Positions 52,901-62,921 of a stretch of DNA of 64,000 bases are shown here, in pieces. The notes beneath the pieces were generated by a model, which saw only the letters and a list, made by a program, of their open reading frames with translations, searched no databases and was not told the DNA's origin. The position numbers and the translations under genes were made by a program. The first letter of the stretch is position 1. Each line of letters starts with the position of its first letter. Source of the stretch: Strigamia acuminata (lineage: Eukaryota; Arthropoda; Chilopoda; Geophilomorpha; Linotaeniidae); the NCBI GenBank assembly GCA_949358305.1, contig OX442314.1, forward strand, positions 3,971,087 to 4,035,086, in the 5' to 3' direction.

Positions 52901-55900
52901 TTTATTTTATAGTAAAATGTTTTTTCCATTTATAAAATACAGTTTTATGCTGCGTCTATTTCAACAAACATGTTTGTTCAGTTTATTGGTTGCTTTGTCT
53001 GAAAAGCACAATGTCTGTACATCGGTAGCAATTAAGGTGTTTTGGTCTATTTTTTATATCACTATATAAATGAAATGGCTGGGTCAATGGGAGAAAGGCC
53101 AACCTAATATAAGCCAGAGTACAGCGCATTCGAAAAGCCATTGCAACAGTTTAAATAGCGTGATTAGACTTAAAAAATGGCACCCAATTTAATCTGCATC
53201 AGTTGTCATTTAAATGTCTTCATTAAAAAAATATAAAAAAAAATAATAAATGTTTAACAATTGCTTTTGAATGTAGACAGTTTTGAGAAATTGTAGACAG
53301 TTTTGAGAAATTGTAGACAGTTTTGAGAAATTGTAGACAGTTTTGAGAAATTGTAGACAGTTTTGAGAAATTGTAGACAGTTTTGAGAAATTGTAGACAG
53401 TTTTGAGAAATTGTAGACAGTTTTGAGAAATTGTAGACAGTTTGTTGTGTTCTTATTCGTGATGGAGATAATGATTGTGGATGAAGCAAGGAAGATGCGT
53501 GTCAAGCGGCCATATTTGCATAAGTGAATTTATTAAGTCAAAAGTTAACACAGGTGGCGCTGCGCAAAGGTAGCGTCACAAATCAACAGGAAATGACAAT
53601 TACTGAATGGAGTACAGACACTCCAACATCCCCTCAATTGTGAGGCGGAAGAAGAGCAATTTTAACATTGTAGTCAATCGACTTGTAATAATTGAAGAAT
53701 GTAATAAAACGAGAATACACAATCAATTGACACTGAGTAATGATAAAACTGACACTCAATTACACACAAAAGTTCTACGCATCGGGAAAGCCATAAAACT
53801 TGGTTTGGGTCCTAGCTCGTTGTGGTCGTGGGCTGCGCGCTGGTTGCTGTGGAAGCGGAGGCGGAGTCGGAGGACGCGGAGGTGAGCGTGGGACGTGAGC
53901 TGCGACATTTGGTTGCACGATTGCAGGTCCGGGAGTCGGTGGTGGCGGAGTCGTGGTCAACGAAGCAGGAAAATTAAAAGGAGGTTCTTGGAAGTTCTCC
54001 TCCCCCATTGGAATTGGCTTGCCAATAACCAATCGCTTGCGAATCTGGTCGATATGGCGAGACCACACTACCGTAGTAGCGACTTCCACCTTGTACGTCG
54101 TGGACGAAATTTTCTCCAAAATGATCGCCGGAACCCACTTCTCGCCGTGGCGATAGTCGCGCACGAAAACTGGATCCCCTGCCTCAAAGTTCCTGGCGGT
54201 GTCCGCAACTGTGATGTCCGGGAGCAGGCGAGGATTGAGGAGGTGAAGTCGCGAGCGCAGCTGGCGCTGTGTGAAGACTTCAGCCGGAGACTTCCGCAAA
54301 GTCGCATGTGGCGTCGAGCGATACGAGAACAGGAACTGCAAAAGTGCTTCGATGAGCGAAAAATTGAGTTTGATTAATTTGTCCATTTGGTTTTTAAACG
54401 TCTTGACGAATCCCTCAACCGCGCCATTTGTTGCTGGGTGGTACGGCGGAGAAAACGTGTGGCGGACGCCATTTTCCGCCAAAAACTGCTGGAACTCGGA
54501 CGCGGTGAATTGTGGCCCGTTATCCGAGTGGACGTGGATCGGCAGGCCGTGCTGGCAGAACCACTCCTTCAACACTGCGACGGTGGCTGCAGCTGTTGTT
54601 GTTGACATGGCGCGAATCTCGCACCATTTCGATTTCGCATCGATGGCTAGCAGGAACATCTTGTTGTGGAATGGTCCAGCGAAATCGATGTGGATCCTAC
54701 CCCAAACCTCGTCCGGTATTGGCCAGCGAATGTCTGAAGTGCGTGGAGGATCTGGGAGCGCCCGTTGGCAAGCATCACATAGGCGCACGGTGCGTTCTAC
54801 GTCGGCGTCGATTCCCGGCCACCAGACCGTGGCGCGCGCAAGTGACTTGGTGCGCACAATACCGTAGTGGCCTGCATGCAACTCCGCTAGAATTGCAGCG
54901 CGCAGGCCGACCGGAACCACGAGTCTGTCGAATAAAAACAAATAATTATTAAAAACCGAAAAGGAATCACGATGCTTGTAGAAGGGAGCTGTCTCGGGCG
55001 TATGCTGTTGCCATCCTGTGCGTGTGCATTCGAGCACAGTCTGCAACAATGCATCGTTTTCGTAAGAAGCTTGCAGAGAAGCCGCCGAGACTGGAAATTG
55101 ATGTAACGATGACGAAAAGATTTCAATTGCGCCGATTTCGAGGTCTTCTGTCGCGTCGACGAGTGGCTGCGGGTTTCTCGAGAGTCCGTCAGCAATAGCG
55201 TTATCCGAAGCGGGAACATGCGAAATTTCGTAGTCGTACGCCGACAGGAAGACGGCCCAGCGGTGAAGGCGTGCAGCCACGACTTGGTTGCACCCTTTTT
55301 TGTCGCCGAAAATGGAGACCAACGGCTTGTGGTCTGTTCGAAGCAGAAATCGTCGTCCAAACAAGTAGTGGTGGAATTTTCGAATTCCATACACTATTGC
55401 GTATCCTTCGCGCTCGATTTGCGCGTAGTTGCGCTGAGCAGCTGACAGGAGCGATGATGCGAAGGCGATTGGGTGGTGTACGCCGGCGTTGTCGACGTGC
55501 GAGAGGAAAGCGCCCACTCCGACGGGAGATGCGTCGACCGTGAGGTACACGGGCTTCTTCTGGTCGTAATGGGTTAGAGCTGACTCCGTTGACACCGAAT
55601 TTCGCACACACTGCCATGCTGCTTCGTGCTGCTTGTCCCACGTCCATTTGGCGCCGTCACGAGTGAGACTATAAAGAGGTTCAAGAGTTGTTGATAAATT
55701 AGCAACGAAACGACCGTAGTAGTTCACAAGGCCGATGAACGATTTTAGCGAGGTGACATCCGTTGGACGCGAGGAGTTACGAAGGGGCGCCAATTTGGAA
55801 TTAATCGGCGAAATCCCTTGCTTCGAAATTCTTAAACCCAAAAATTCAACCGATGGTTGCAAAAACTTGCACTTGGATTCGTTGAGCGTGAGTCCGTTCG

Positions 55901-58900
55901 CGTCGAAAGTAGCAAGGAGGTTGTCGAGATTTTGCAGGTGCACGTCGTTGGTTGGCCCGGTGACGGCTGAGTCGTCGATGTAAGGTTGTGTGTTCCCCAC
56001 ATCAGCCAATAAACCGTCCATCGTGCGCTGGAAAAGAGCCGGAGCTGTGGATATGCCATAAAATAATCGATTAACGCGAAAAAGTCCGATGTGCGTATTT
56101 ATGGTGCAAACGTCCTTGCTCTTGTCGTCCAACTCCAATTGATTGTAGGCGTGGTTCATGTCGAGGGTCGAATAAGTTTCGCCACCCGACAATTTATTCG
56201 CCACGTCCGCAAACAACGGCAGCGGATACGAACAAGGCAACACAGCTTTATTCACGGTGCGGTTGTAGCACCCCGCGATCTTCATGGTCCCGTCAGTCTT
56301 CCGCACGTGCATGATAGGCGTCGCCCATCGTGATGAAGCCACGGGAGTAATGATGCCAAGGTCCTGCAGACGACGCAACTCGAGCTCGAGGTCGGGCTTA
56401 ATCGCCAATGGAACCGGATAGGCTTTCAAAAAAATCGGTGAAAAGTTCTGGTCAACGTCGATACTCACGGTGGCCGTCGAAAGTCGGCCAATCTCGTTCC
56501 TGAACACATGTTTGTGCTTCGAGAGGATCGTTTTGAGCGATGACAGCGATTGTGCGCTCACGGAGCCGTGTGGAGCAGTTGACGTCGAAGGGGCAGCAAT
56601 TTCGATTGGCGGTGGAGCAGCTGGTTTGGCAGGCGGCGGAGCGTGTGTCGCACGATTGCGTAGCTTATCAGCGGCCATGGGTGTGGGCACAGCACCTGCA
56701 ACGGGCTTGAGGGCGTACACGACAGCACCCATGTGTTCCTTGGTGGATTCCAGCAGGCCAAACGCATCGAGCCAGTCGCGGCCTAACAGCGGAACGGCGC
56801 CTTTCGAGGCGATGCAGAGCGACAAGCAATAAAGTTTCTCGTTGTAGTAAACTGGAACCTCGCACACGCCGTCCACGGACATGACGTGCCCGTCGTACGA
56901 TGACATCTGGATGTGTAACGGCTGTAATGGAAATTCTTTGAAATATCGATTATACAGTTTGCGAGAAATAAACGTTGCGCCAGCGCCGGTGTCGATTTGC
57001 ATTCCAAGTTTGGTGTTTGCAATCAAAAGTTCCAAAACTAGCGGCTTGGTGTGGCGTATGTTGACAGCATTCACAGTCGGCGTGGACACGTTGGTAGTTG
57101 GCTCAATCGCGTAGAAGGTGAGCTGTCGCGGCATCGGTTCGATCGCGTGATTTGGCATCGAAGTCGTCGTCGCTTTTCTGCATACCGTCTTGAGATGTCC
57201 GTCGAGGCCGCAGTTGTGGCACTTGGCGTGCCGCCACTTACAGTCAGATCGTCGGTGATCCGTTCCCCCACACGATGGGCAGCTGTTGGGGTCCCAAGCG
57301 TGTTTGGCTGGAGTCTGCTTGCCGTGCGACGTGGCGGAGCTCTTCTGGAAGCGTTTTCCACCCGTCTGTCGCTTCGAATTAAATTTCGCCTTGGCGGCGG
57401 AGTTATTATTGGAATTGCTGACCTGATGTACTGCTGTTGTGGGTCTTGCGAAGCTCGCAAGGTCGGAACTGGCCAACTCCGCTGCTGACGCTGCGTCGAG
57501 GGCTTCGGCGAACGTCATGTCCTTCTTCAAAACGAGCGTTTCCTGCACGTTTCGCAAGTTGAGGCCCCAAATAAATTGGTTTCGCAGCTCGTCGTCCAGC
57601 TTGTCTCCGAATTCACAGTATCGTGTCAGCACTTGCAACTCCACGGCGAAATCACCCACCAACTCGTTGGGCGCGCGAGTGCGGGAACGGAAGCGCATAA
57701 CTGCACTTTGCGCGAGCGGCTTTGGTTTCTGGTGCTTCTGCATTAGGGCGACCACATCGGCGTACTTCATCGTGGTCGGATCCTTCGGCCTGGCTAAATC
57801 CGTGATCCGTTTGAACGTCGCCATTCCTACGCAGGCGAGCAGGAAATTGACTTTGTCCGCGTCGGCGTCCACTTTGTTTACTGCGAAGACGCATTTCATC
57901 TGCGAAATATACGTCTCCCAGTCGTCGTTGGGATCGTACTTATCCGGTGTGCCGACGTTTGGCATCGTGGAAAGCAACAAAGTTGAAGGAAGCGCAACAC
58001 AAAGACAAAACGGAGGACTAGGCCTACTTTTGGGTCCGCGAGGTCCGCGTGGTCAGCGTGGTCAGCAAAAGTTCGAAAAAGTCGCTATTTTTGCACGAAA
58101 AAGTTCACAATAAAGAATGTGGATTCTTGTATTACCATCTCGTCGCCAATTGTTGTGTTCTTATTCGTGATGGAGATAATGATTGTGGATGAAGCAAGGA
58201 AGATGCGTGTCAAGCGGCCATATTTGCATAAGTGAATTTATTAAGTCAAAAGTTAACACAGGTGGCGCTGCGCAAAGGTAGCGTCACAAATCAACAGGAA
58301 ATGACAATTACTGAATGGAGTACAGACACTCCACAGTTTTGAGAAATTGTAGACAGTTTTGAGAAATTGTAGACAGTTTTGAGAAATTGTAGACAGTTTT
58401 GAGAAATTGTAGACAGTTTTGAGAAATTGTAGACAGTTTTGAGAAATTGTAGACAGTTTTGAGAAATTGTAGACAGTTTTGAGAAATTGTAGACAGTTTT
58501 GAGAAATTGTAGACAGTTTTGAGAAATTGTAGACAGTTTTGAGAAATTGTAGACAGTTTTGAGAAATTGTAGACAGTTTTGAGAAATTGTAGACAGTTTT
58601 GAGAAATTGTAGACAGTTTTGAGAAATTGTAGACAGTTTTGAGAAATTGTAGACAGTTTTGAGAAATTGTAGACAGTTTTGAGAAATTGTAGACAGTTTT
58701 GAGAAATTGTAGACAGTTTTGAGAAATTGTAGACAGTTTTGAGAAATTGTAGACAGTTTTGAGAAATTGTAGACAGTTTTGAGAAATTGTAGACAGTTTT
58801 GAGAAATTGTAGACAGTTTTGAGAAATTGTAGACAGTTTTGAGAAATTGTAGACAGTTTTGAGAAATTGTAGACAGTTTTGAGAAATTGTAGACAGTTTT

Positions 58901-60150
58901 GAGAAATTGTAGACAGTTTTGAGAAATTGTAGACAGTTTTGAGAAATTGTAGACAGTTTTGAGAAATTGTAGACAGTTTTGAGAAATTGTAGACAGTTTT
59001 GAGAAATTGTAGACAGTTTTGAGAAATTGTAGACAGTTTTGAGAAATTGTAGACAGTTTTGAGAAATTGTAGACAGTTTTGAGAAATTGTAGACAGTTTT
59101 GAGAAATTGTAGACAGTTTTGAGAAATTGTAGACAGTTTTGAGAAATTGTAGACAGTTTTGAGAAATTGTAGACAGTTTTGAGAAATTGTAGACAGTTTT
59201 GAGAAATTGTAGACAGTTTTGAGAAATTGTAGACAGTTCGTTTTAAAAAATCTAATTTTTCTTTGGTTCGGGGCCCCAATTTGTTCAAGGGCTCGCACTG
59301 CAGCTTATGTGGGTGTGGTCAAATTGTCATTTAGTTGATTAATCTTTCCAGCTTGTTCGATTAAATACCCCGAGAAGTTCTTGCAGACCAAATGATGAAG
59401 TTTTAAGATGTGAAGAAAACTGCTATGAAAAGATACTCGAGCAACAACCTTTCAATTGCAGGTAACTTGTAATTCATCCACTAATTACTCTGAATCCCAT
59501 ATTGCAATTTACAAATCATACATTGTTTGAGTATATTCCTAACAAGCAAACGGAGCAAATTTATTGGTAACAGCAGGTGTATTCAGGTTTCCGTTTCTGT
59601 GATTATTGGTGTTTATAAACAGTAAAAACAGCAAAAACGCGTAGAGCACCATTCGTTTACTTGTTAGTTTAAAAATTAAACAGTTTAATCGTCTGAAGAA
59701 GAACTGTTTCAGAACTGTTTAATTTTTAAAAAAAAGGCTTGCCACAACTTTGAAAATGAATGATAATATTGTCATGGCACACTGTATATTTCCAATTAAT
59801 ATTGTTGTATTACTAGACTTCCATCCATGGATAAGAGTAAATTTCCCCTTTGCCTATCTCAAGACACGGCTAAAACAACTTACGAGACATATTTGAAAAC
59901 TCTGTTGAAGACAAACCCCCGGGAAGACTGTTCCTGCAAAGCATCTTGTCAAGAAACCATCTACAATCCTTCAATTGTCAACAGCTTAGAGCACAACGTA
60001 TCAGCCTTTGTTTTGTATATTTTTGAAAATAACATCAGAGAAATAATTGAAGAACAGCAAGATGTTACTATTGTAAAGTTATTGTGTCAGATTGGATCTA
60101 TTATTGGTATTTTCACTGGTTTCTCCTTATTTTCTCTTCTTCAATTTTGA
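49907..60150 (+). CDS. DEG/ENaC channel gene with two channel units in series
   Basis: Unit 1: exons 49907-50380 (TM1, LLCVLLIINLAACVYQ), 50456-50528, 50585-50664, 50839-50943, 51262-51350 (Cys-rich, CLRPCLVKQTKC), about 51492-51600, then an exon ending at 52286. That exon encodes TM2 (LLCDIGGNIGLYFGMS, the GxS filter position), a linker, then a new TM1 (LFLGSISVYYIYHLI) and the FPPIIAC start of unit 2. Unit 2 continues in 52348-52438 (YGMCTAFN), 52492-52571, 52632-52727, 59352-59461 (CRPNDE...NCYEKI) and 59817-60150 (CSCKASCQ, TM2 with IGIFTGFS), with matching phases. DEG/ENaC proteins form trimeric Na+ channels in the plasma membrane; one unit is normal. In unit 1 the 51350/51492 junction is out of phase and a stop falls near 51614, so unit 1 may be decayed or misassembled. 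Confidence 0.75.
52755..53136. mobile_element. Inverted-repeat element in the channel-gene intron
   Basis: Imperfect inverted repeats of about 45 bp (left arm includes TACTCTGGCT, then AGGTTGCCCTTTCTCCCATT; right arm is its reverse complement with a few changes) enclose about 290 bp of AT-rich DNA. A reverse-oriented, shortened relative lies at 30295-30445. No transposase frame; superfamily uncertain. Confidence 0.65.
53277..53442. repeat. 20-bp minisatellite, left part (about 8 copies)
   Basis: Exact tandem copies of GAGAAATTGTAGACAGTTTT, ending at the left LTR of the inserted Ty3 element. The same unit resumes at 58334. Confidence 0.97.
53443..58333 (-). mobile_element. Intact Ty3/Mag-like LTR retrotransposon inside the minisatellite
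   Basis: Identical 183-bp LTRs (53443-53625 and 58151-58333), TG...CA ends, and a 5-bp duplication CAGTT (53438-53442, 58334-58338) that is itself part of the minisatellite unit. The primer site at 58139-58148 (TGGCGACGAG on the minus strand) fits tRNA-Ser(GCU). A polypurine stretch (GAGGGGATGT) adjoins the left LTR. Identical LTRs and a full-length ORF suggest a very recent insertion. Confidence 0.97.
53775..57980 (-). CDS. Ty3/Mag gag-pol polyprotein, 1401 codons
   Basis: A single frame carries all domains in order: gag capsid-like region, two zinc knuckles (CPSCGGTDHRRSDC, CHNCGLDGHLKTVC) at about residues 235-270, aspartic protease (QIDTGAGATFIS, later LLGRDWLDAF), reverse transcriptase (LDMNHAYNQLEL, active site YIDD), RNase H (LTVDASPVGVGAFL), integrase zinc head (HAGHYGI, CDACQ) and core (HIDFAGPF, HSDNGPQF, YHPATNGAVEGF), then a Pro-rich C-terminus. 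There is no envelope gene. The first ATG is at 57980, with another at 57965. Gag and pol lie in one frame, unlike the nested Ty3 element at 36-40 kb. No disabling change seen. Confidence 0.96.
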   Translation of the reverse strand: MLLSTMPNVGTPDKYDPNDDWETYISQMKCVFAVNKVDADADKVNFLLACVGMATFKRITDLARPKDPTTMKYADVVALMQKHQKPKPLAQSAVMRFRSRTRAPNELVGDFAVELQVLTRYCEFGDKLDDELRNQFIWGLNLRNVQETLVLKKDMTFAEALDAASAAELASSDLASFARPTTAVHQVSNSNNNSAAKAKFNSKRQTGGKRFQKSSATSHGKQTPAKHAWDPNSCPSCGGTDHRRSDCKWRHAKCHNCGLDGHLKTVCRKATTTSMPNHAIEPMPRQLTFYAIEPTTNVSTPTVNAVNIRHTKPLVLELLIANTKLGMQIDTGAGATFISRKLYNRYFKEFPLQPLHIQMSSYDGHVMSVDGVCEVPVYYNEKLYCLSLCIASKGAVPLLGRDWLDAFGLLESTKEHMGAVVYALKPVAGAVPTPMAADKLRNRATHAPPPAKPAAPPPIEIAAPSTSTAPHGSVSAQSLSSLKTILSKHKHVFRNEIGRLSTATVSIDVDQNFSPIFLKAYPVPLAIKPDLELELRRLQDLGIITPVASSRWATPIMHVRKTDGTMKIAGCYNRTVNKAVLPCSYPLPLFADVANKLSGGETYSTLDMNHAYNQLELDDKSKDVCTINTHIGLFRVNRLFYGISTAPALFQRTMDGLLADVGNTQPYIDDSAVTGPTNDVHLQNLDNLLATFDANGLTLNESKCKFLQPSVEFLGLRISKQGISPINSKLAPLRNSSRPTDVTSLKSFIGLVNYYGRFVANLSTTLEPLYSLTRDGAKWTWDKQHEAAWQCVRNSVSTESALTHYDQKKPVYLTVDASPVGVGAFLSHVDNAGVHHPIAFASSLLSAAQRNYAQIEREGYAIVYGIRKFHHYLFGRRFLLRTDHKPLVSIFGDKKGCNQVVAARLHRWAVFLSAYDYEISHVPASDNAIADGLSRNPQPLVDATEDLEIGAIEIFSSSLHQFPVSAASLQASYENDALLQTVLECTRTGWQQHTPETAPFYKHRDSFSVFNNYLFLFDRLVVPVGLRAAILAELHAGHYGIVRTKSLARATVWWPGIDADVERTVRLCDACQRALPDPPRTSDIRWPIPDEVWGRIHIDFAGPFHNKMFLLAIDAKSKWCEIRAMSTTTAAATVAVLKEWFCQHGLPIHVHSDNGPQFTASEFQQFLAENGVRHTFSPPYHPATNGAVEGFVKTFKNQMDKLIKLNFSLIEALLQFLFSYRSTPHATLRKSPAEVFTQRQLRSRLHLLNPRLLPDITVADTARNFEAGDPVFVRDYRHGEKWVPAIILEKISSTTYKVEVATTVVWSRHIDQIRKRLVIGKPIPMGEENFQEPPFNFPASLTTTPPPPTPGPAIVQPNVAAHVPRSPPRPPTPPPLPQQPARSPRPQRARTQTKFYGFPDA
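58334..59238. repeat. 20-bp minisatellite, right part (about 45 copies)
   Basis: About 905 bp of nearly perfect GAGAAATTGTAGACAGTTTT units. Because 20 is not a multiple of three, translation yields a 20-residue peptide repeat without stops on the minus strand in two frames; these long frames are not genes. The array lies in an intron of the DEG/ENaC gene. Confidence 0.97.
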
Positions 60151-61789
60151 TTGCCTTTAATTCCATGGGTTTAAAATAATAAAATGTTGCTTACCTTATA
60201 ACTGGATGCATTCAATTTGTACTGTAAATGCACTAATAGAATGTGACGTGTCCTTTACAACGCAGGTCTAAATCAAACTAAATTGAACAAAACGACTACA
60301 ATAAATGTCTAAATTGATCAAAAACACAAAAAAATCATGGGGGAAATTTAAGTTTTAAGAAAAAAACACCTGCATTTTTTAAAGCATCAAGAGTTAGTGG
60401 TTAAGCCACTTCTGCAGTGTTTTACAGTGAAGTTTTACTCCCTTTATTGCACTCTTGCAGATCCTCTTTTATTATCATCCTTCTTACTGTGTGTGACCTC
60501 CTGAAAATTACGTAAACCAATCATCAGGGTGCTCACGTTGTTTCTCCCTATGCAAACAAAGCATTGTAGTTTCAAACGTAGATAGAATGTAACCATCTTT
60601 CAGCTGCTGCTTCACATCTCAACATTTAACATTTCAAACCATTTTTTCTCAAAACTTTTCAGTAAGAAATAATTTTTTTAAGAACAGTTCTAGACTAATT
60701 AGATGGTTCTCTACAACTTTGTCATTGACTTTTTTGCTCTAACCTGATTGATTTAGAAGTTAGCAATTGAATGACCTTGAAAATGACCTTGAAGGTCAAA
60801 TTTGATGTCATCATTGGATTGCTCTCACCCAACTTCCTATACGATCGCTTCATCAAAGTTGGCCTAGATGCAATTGCTCACAAAATATTTAGGGGGGTTA
60901 AGACTTTTGGGACACCCTGTATATGTATACAGTATATAGGGGGTGACACCCAGCCGGGATTGAAAAAAAATGTTGATTTTAACTGTTTTCGGGGTGACAC
61001 CCAGCCGGGATTGAAAAAAAATGTTGATTTTAACTCTATTCGGGGGTGACACCATCGATTTCCACCCCGGGTGTCACCCATGCTAGCTACGTCACTGATT
61101 GTCAATTCTAAATGTTAACTTTTTATATGAGTAATTGCTCTCCTGATTGGTTATATTAAGGGGATACTGGAGTGTCTAAACTCCATCTTATTGGTTGTCA
61201 TTTTATGACGCGTCTGCCTTCCGCAGCACCCCCTGTACAATTTGTTTAATAAATTGACTTATGTAAATTTCCACCATAAAACATGGCTGCTTTTTAACCA
61301 ACAATCACTTTATCCAACTTTATCATCCAGCTTCAAGAAACACATTATCATACACTACCTTTTTGATCAATTTTAATAACAGGCCAGTGGTAATAACTTA
61401 CACTACCTTTGTGATTGTAATTCAACAAAATACATTCAAACGAAATATTCCTGTCCTGAAGAAATCGGAATGGAAATCAAATTCGCCATCTTGTGAATCA
61501 AGCTAAATAATAGTCACGCTACATTTGACTATTATTTCCGAATAGTGGTAATACACTGTTCAAGAATTAATTACTAATAACCCTAGACAAACAACAAGCC
61601 AAGAATAGAAGACTAGATTGTAATTTACACGTACAATTCAGCATTTCACCGTGTCCGCCATTTACAGACTCAAGACCCCATTTATTATTTAAAGTGTTAA
61701 ATCATTAAACTTAACCATTAAACTTAACCAAATGGTAGTTATTTCACTAACTTATTTTCCAGGTACACAAGTAAACTACGTTTATTTCC
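60151..61789. other. 3' flank of channel gene with repeat-derived DNA
   Basis: An AATAAA signal follows the channel stop within about 40 bp. Near 60770-60920 the sequence (TGACCTTGAA..., ending TTTTGGGACACCCTGTATAT) looks like the end of a dispersed repeat. At 60948-61040 a roughly 47-bp unit, GGGTGACACCCAGCCGGGAT then GAAAAAAAATGTTG, occurs twice, and its start returns inverted at 61064-61080. No gene is supported. Confidence 0.45.
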
Positions 61790-61790
61790 A

Positions 61791-62304
61791 TTACAGTCGG
61801 GTCACGACGTTCAAGGCCCCAGGTTCAGGGCCCCTGCTAAAAAATCTTGGAAGTTTTGCATTTATCCTAGATGCGAGAAAATTCACTTCAGGTCTACCAA
61901 ATTCCTTGCATAAACTATCAAACCAATTTTGAGACAAACTCCATTCTCCGTCAATGGATTTAAAATTCCTGGATAAAAAATCAGCATCCACATTCAATTT
62001 ATTTAAGATATGCACAACTGTCAAGATCAAACCATTTCTACAAGTTGCATCCCAAACTTTATTGCATACCTTTCTCATGAAACGATGGAAACCTACTTCC
62101 AGTATTTCGGAATAAAGAAACCACCACTTCACTATCTGACAAAATTTGCACACTGTTTGACTTAAATAAAGGCAAACATAATTCCCAAGCAAAAACAAGA
62201 GCCAAAACTTCCTTCTCATTTATGTGTAAATTGCTCTCCTCCTGTTTCCATTTTCCATTAAATTCATTATCTCCAAACTTACAAGTTAATCCCCCAACAA
62301 ACAC
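61791..62304 (-). pseudogene. DIRS-like retrotransposon fragment (RNase H region)
   Basis: Two overlapping minus-strand frames. The upstream one (62059-62304) matches the RNase H part (HINEKEVLALVFAWE, LSDSEVVVSLF). The downstream one (61791-62219) contains VDADFLSR, then EFGRPEVNFLASRINAKLP and a Pro-Gly segment, the typical DIRS block after RNase H. The frames are shifted relative to each other, both ends are missing and no recombinase is present, so this is a decayed fragment. Confidence 0.75.
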
Positions 62305-62389
62305 AAATTCCCCAGGACTATCGGTGTTCTATCAGACTATCAGACTTAACTAACTTCTTTAGTGCAACTTCATATTTTCTATCATTTTA

Positions 62390-62775
62390 ACTAGGGTTGA
62401 ATACCAAAAACGCCGAATAACCGAATACCGAATATTTCAAACCGAACACCATGGCCGAATATTCGGTATTCGGTCGAATAACCGAATATTTAAAAAAATA
62501 ATTGTTTGTTGAAAAAAAGCCATTTTTGGCTTAAAAAATTTACTTTTTATCTAATAAATGCAGTTTTTACGTTCTAAAATATTCTTTTTACCCAAAAATG
62601 TAATTTTTTTAAGTGTAAAATGAAGTGTATTTTAAGTGTATAATTAAGTGTAAAATGAAGTGTATTTTAAGTGTATAATTAAGTGTAAAATGAAGTGTAT
62701 TTTAAGTGTATAATTAAGTGTAAAATGAAGTGTATTTTAAGTGTATAATTAAGTGTAAAATGAAGTTGAAACACA
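62390..62775. repeat. ATTCGG palindromes and 35-bp tandem repeat
   Basis: At 62400-62500 are repeated CCGAATA/TATTCGG motifs forming dyads (CCGAATATTCGGTATTCGG). From about 62612 to 62765 a roughly 35-bp unit (AAGTGTAAAATGAAGTGTAT, then TTTAAGTGTATAATT) occurs about four times almost exactly. The leading AGGGTTGAATACC resembles the start of a non-autonomous element, but no matching end is visible. Confidence 0.6.
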
Positions 62776-62921
62776 TGCTCAAGTTAAGTTCAATAAAAGC
62801 CTTTAAAAAGAAATATAAATCGAATTTATAAAAACAATTAAACATTGAAAGTCGGCATTGCAACAATACACGAATTCATTCTGTCAAATTTCAATCGGCT
62901 TCACTCACAATTTATTCACAT

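Noticed and set aside
53277-59238. CRISPR-like array
   Set aside because: There are no spacers, the units are contiguous, and the context is a eukaryotic intron.
58291-59298. 335- and 326-codon minus-strand frames of a 20-residue repeat
   Set aside because: They are translations of the GAGAAATTGTAGACAGTTTT minisatellite; two frames are open equally well, which is expected from the unit length.
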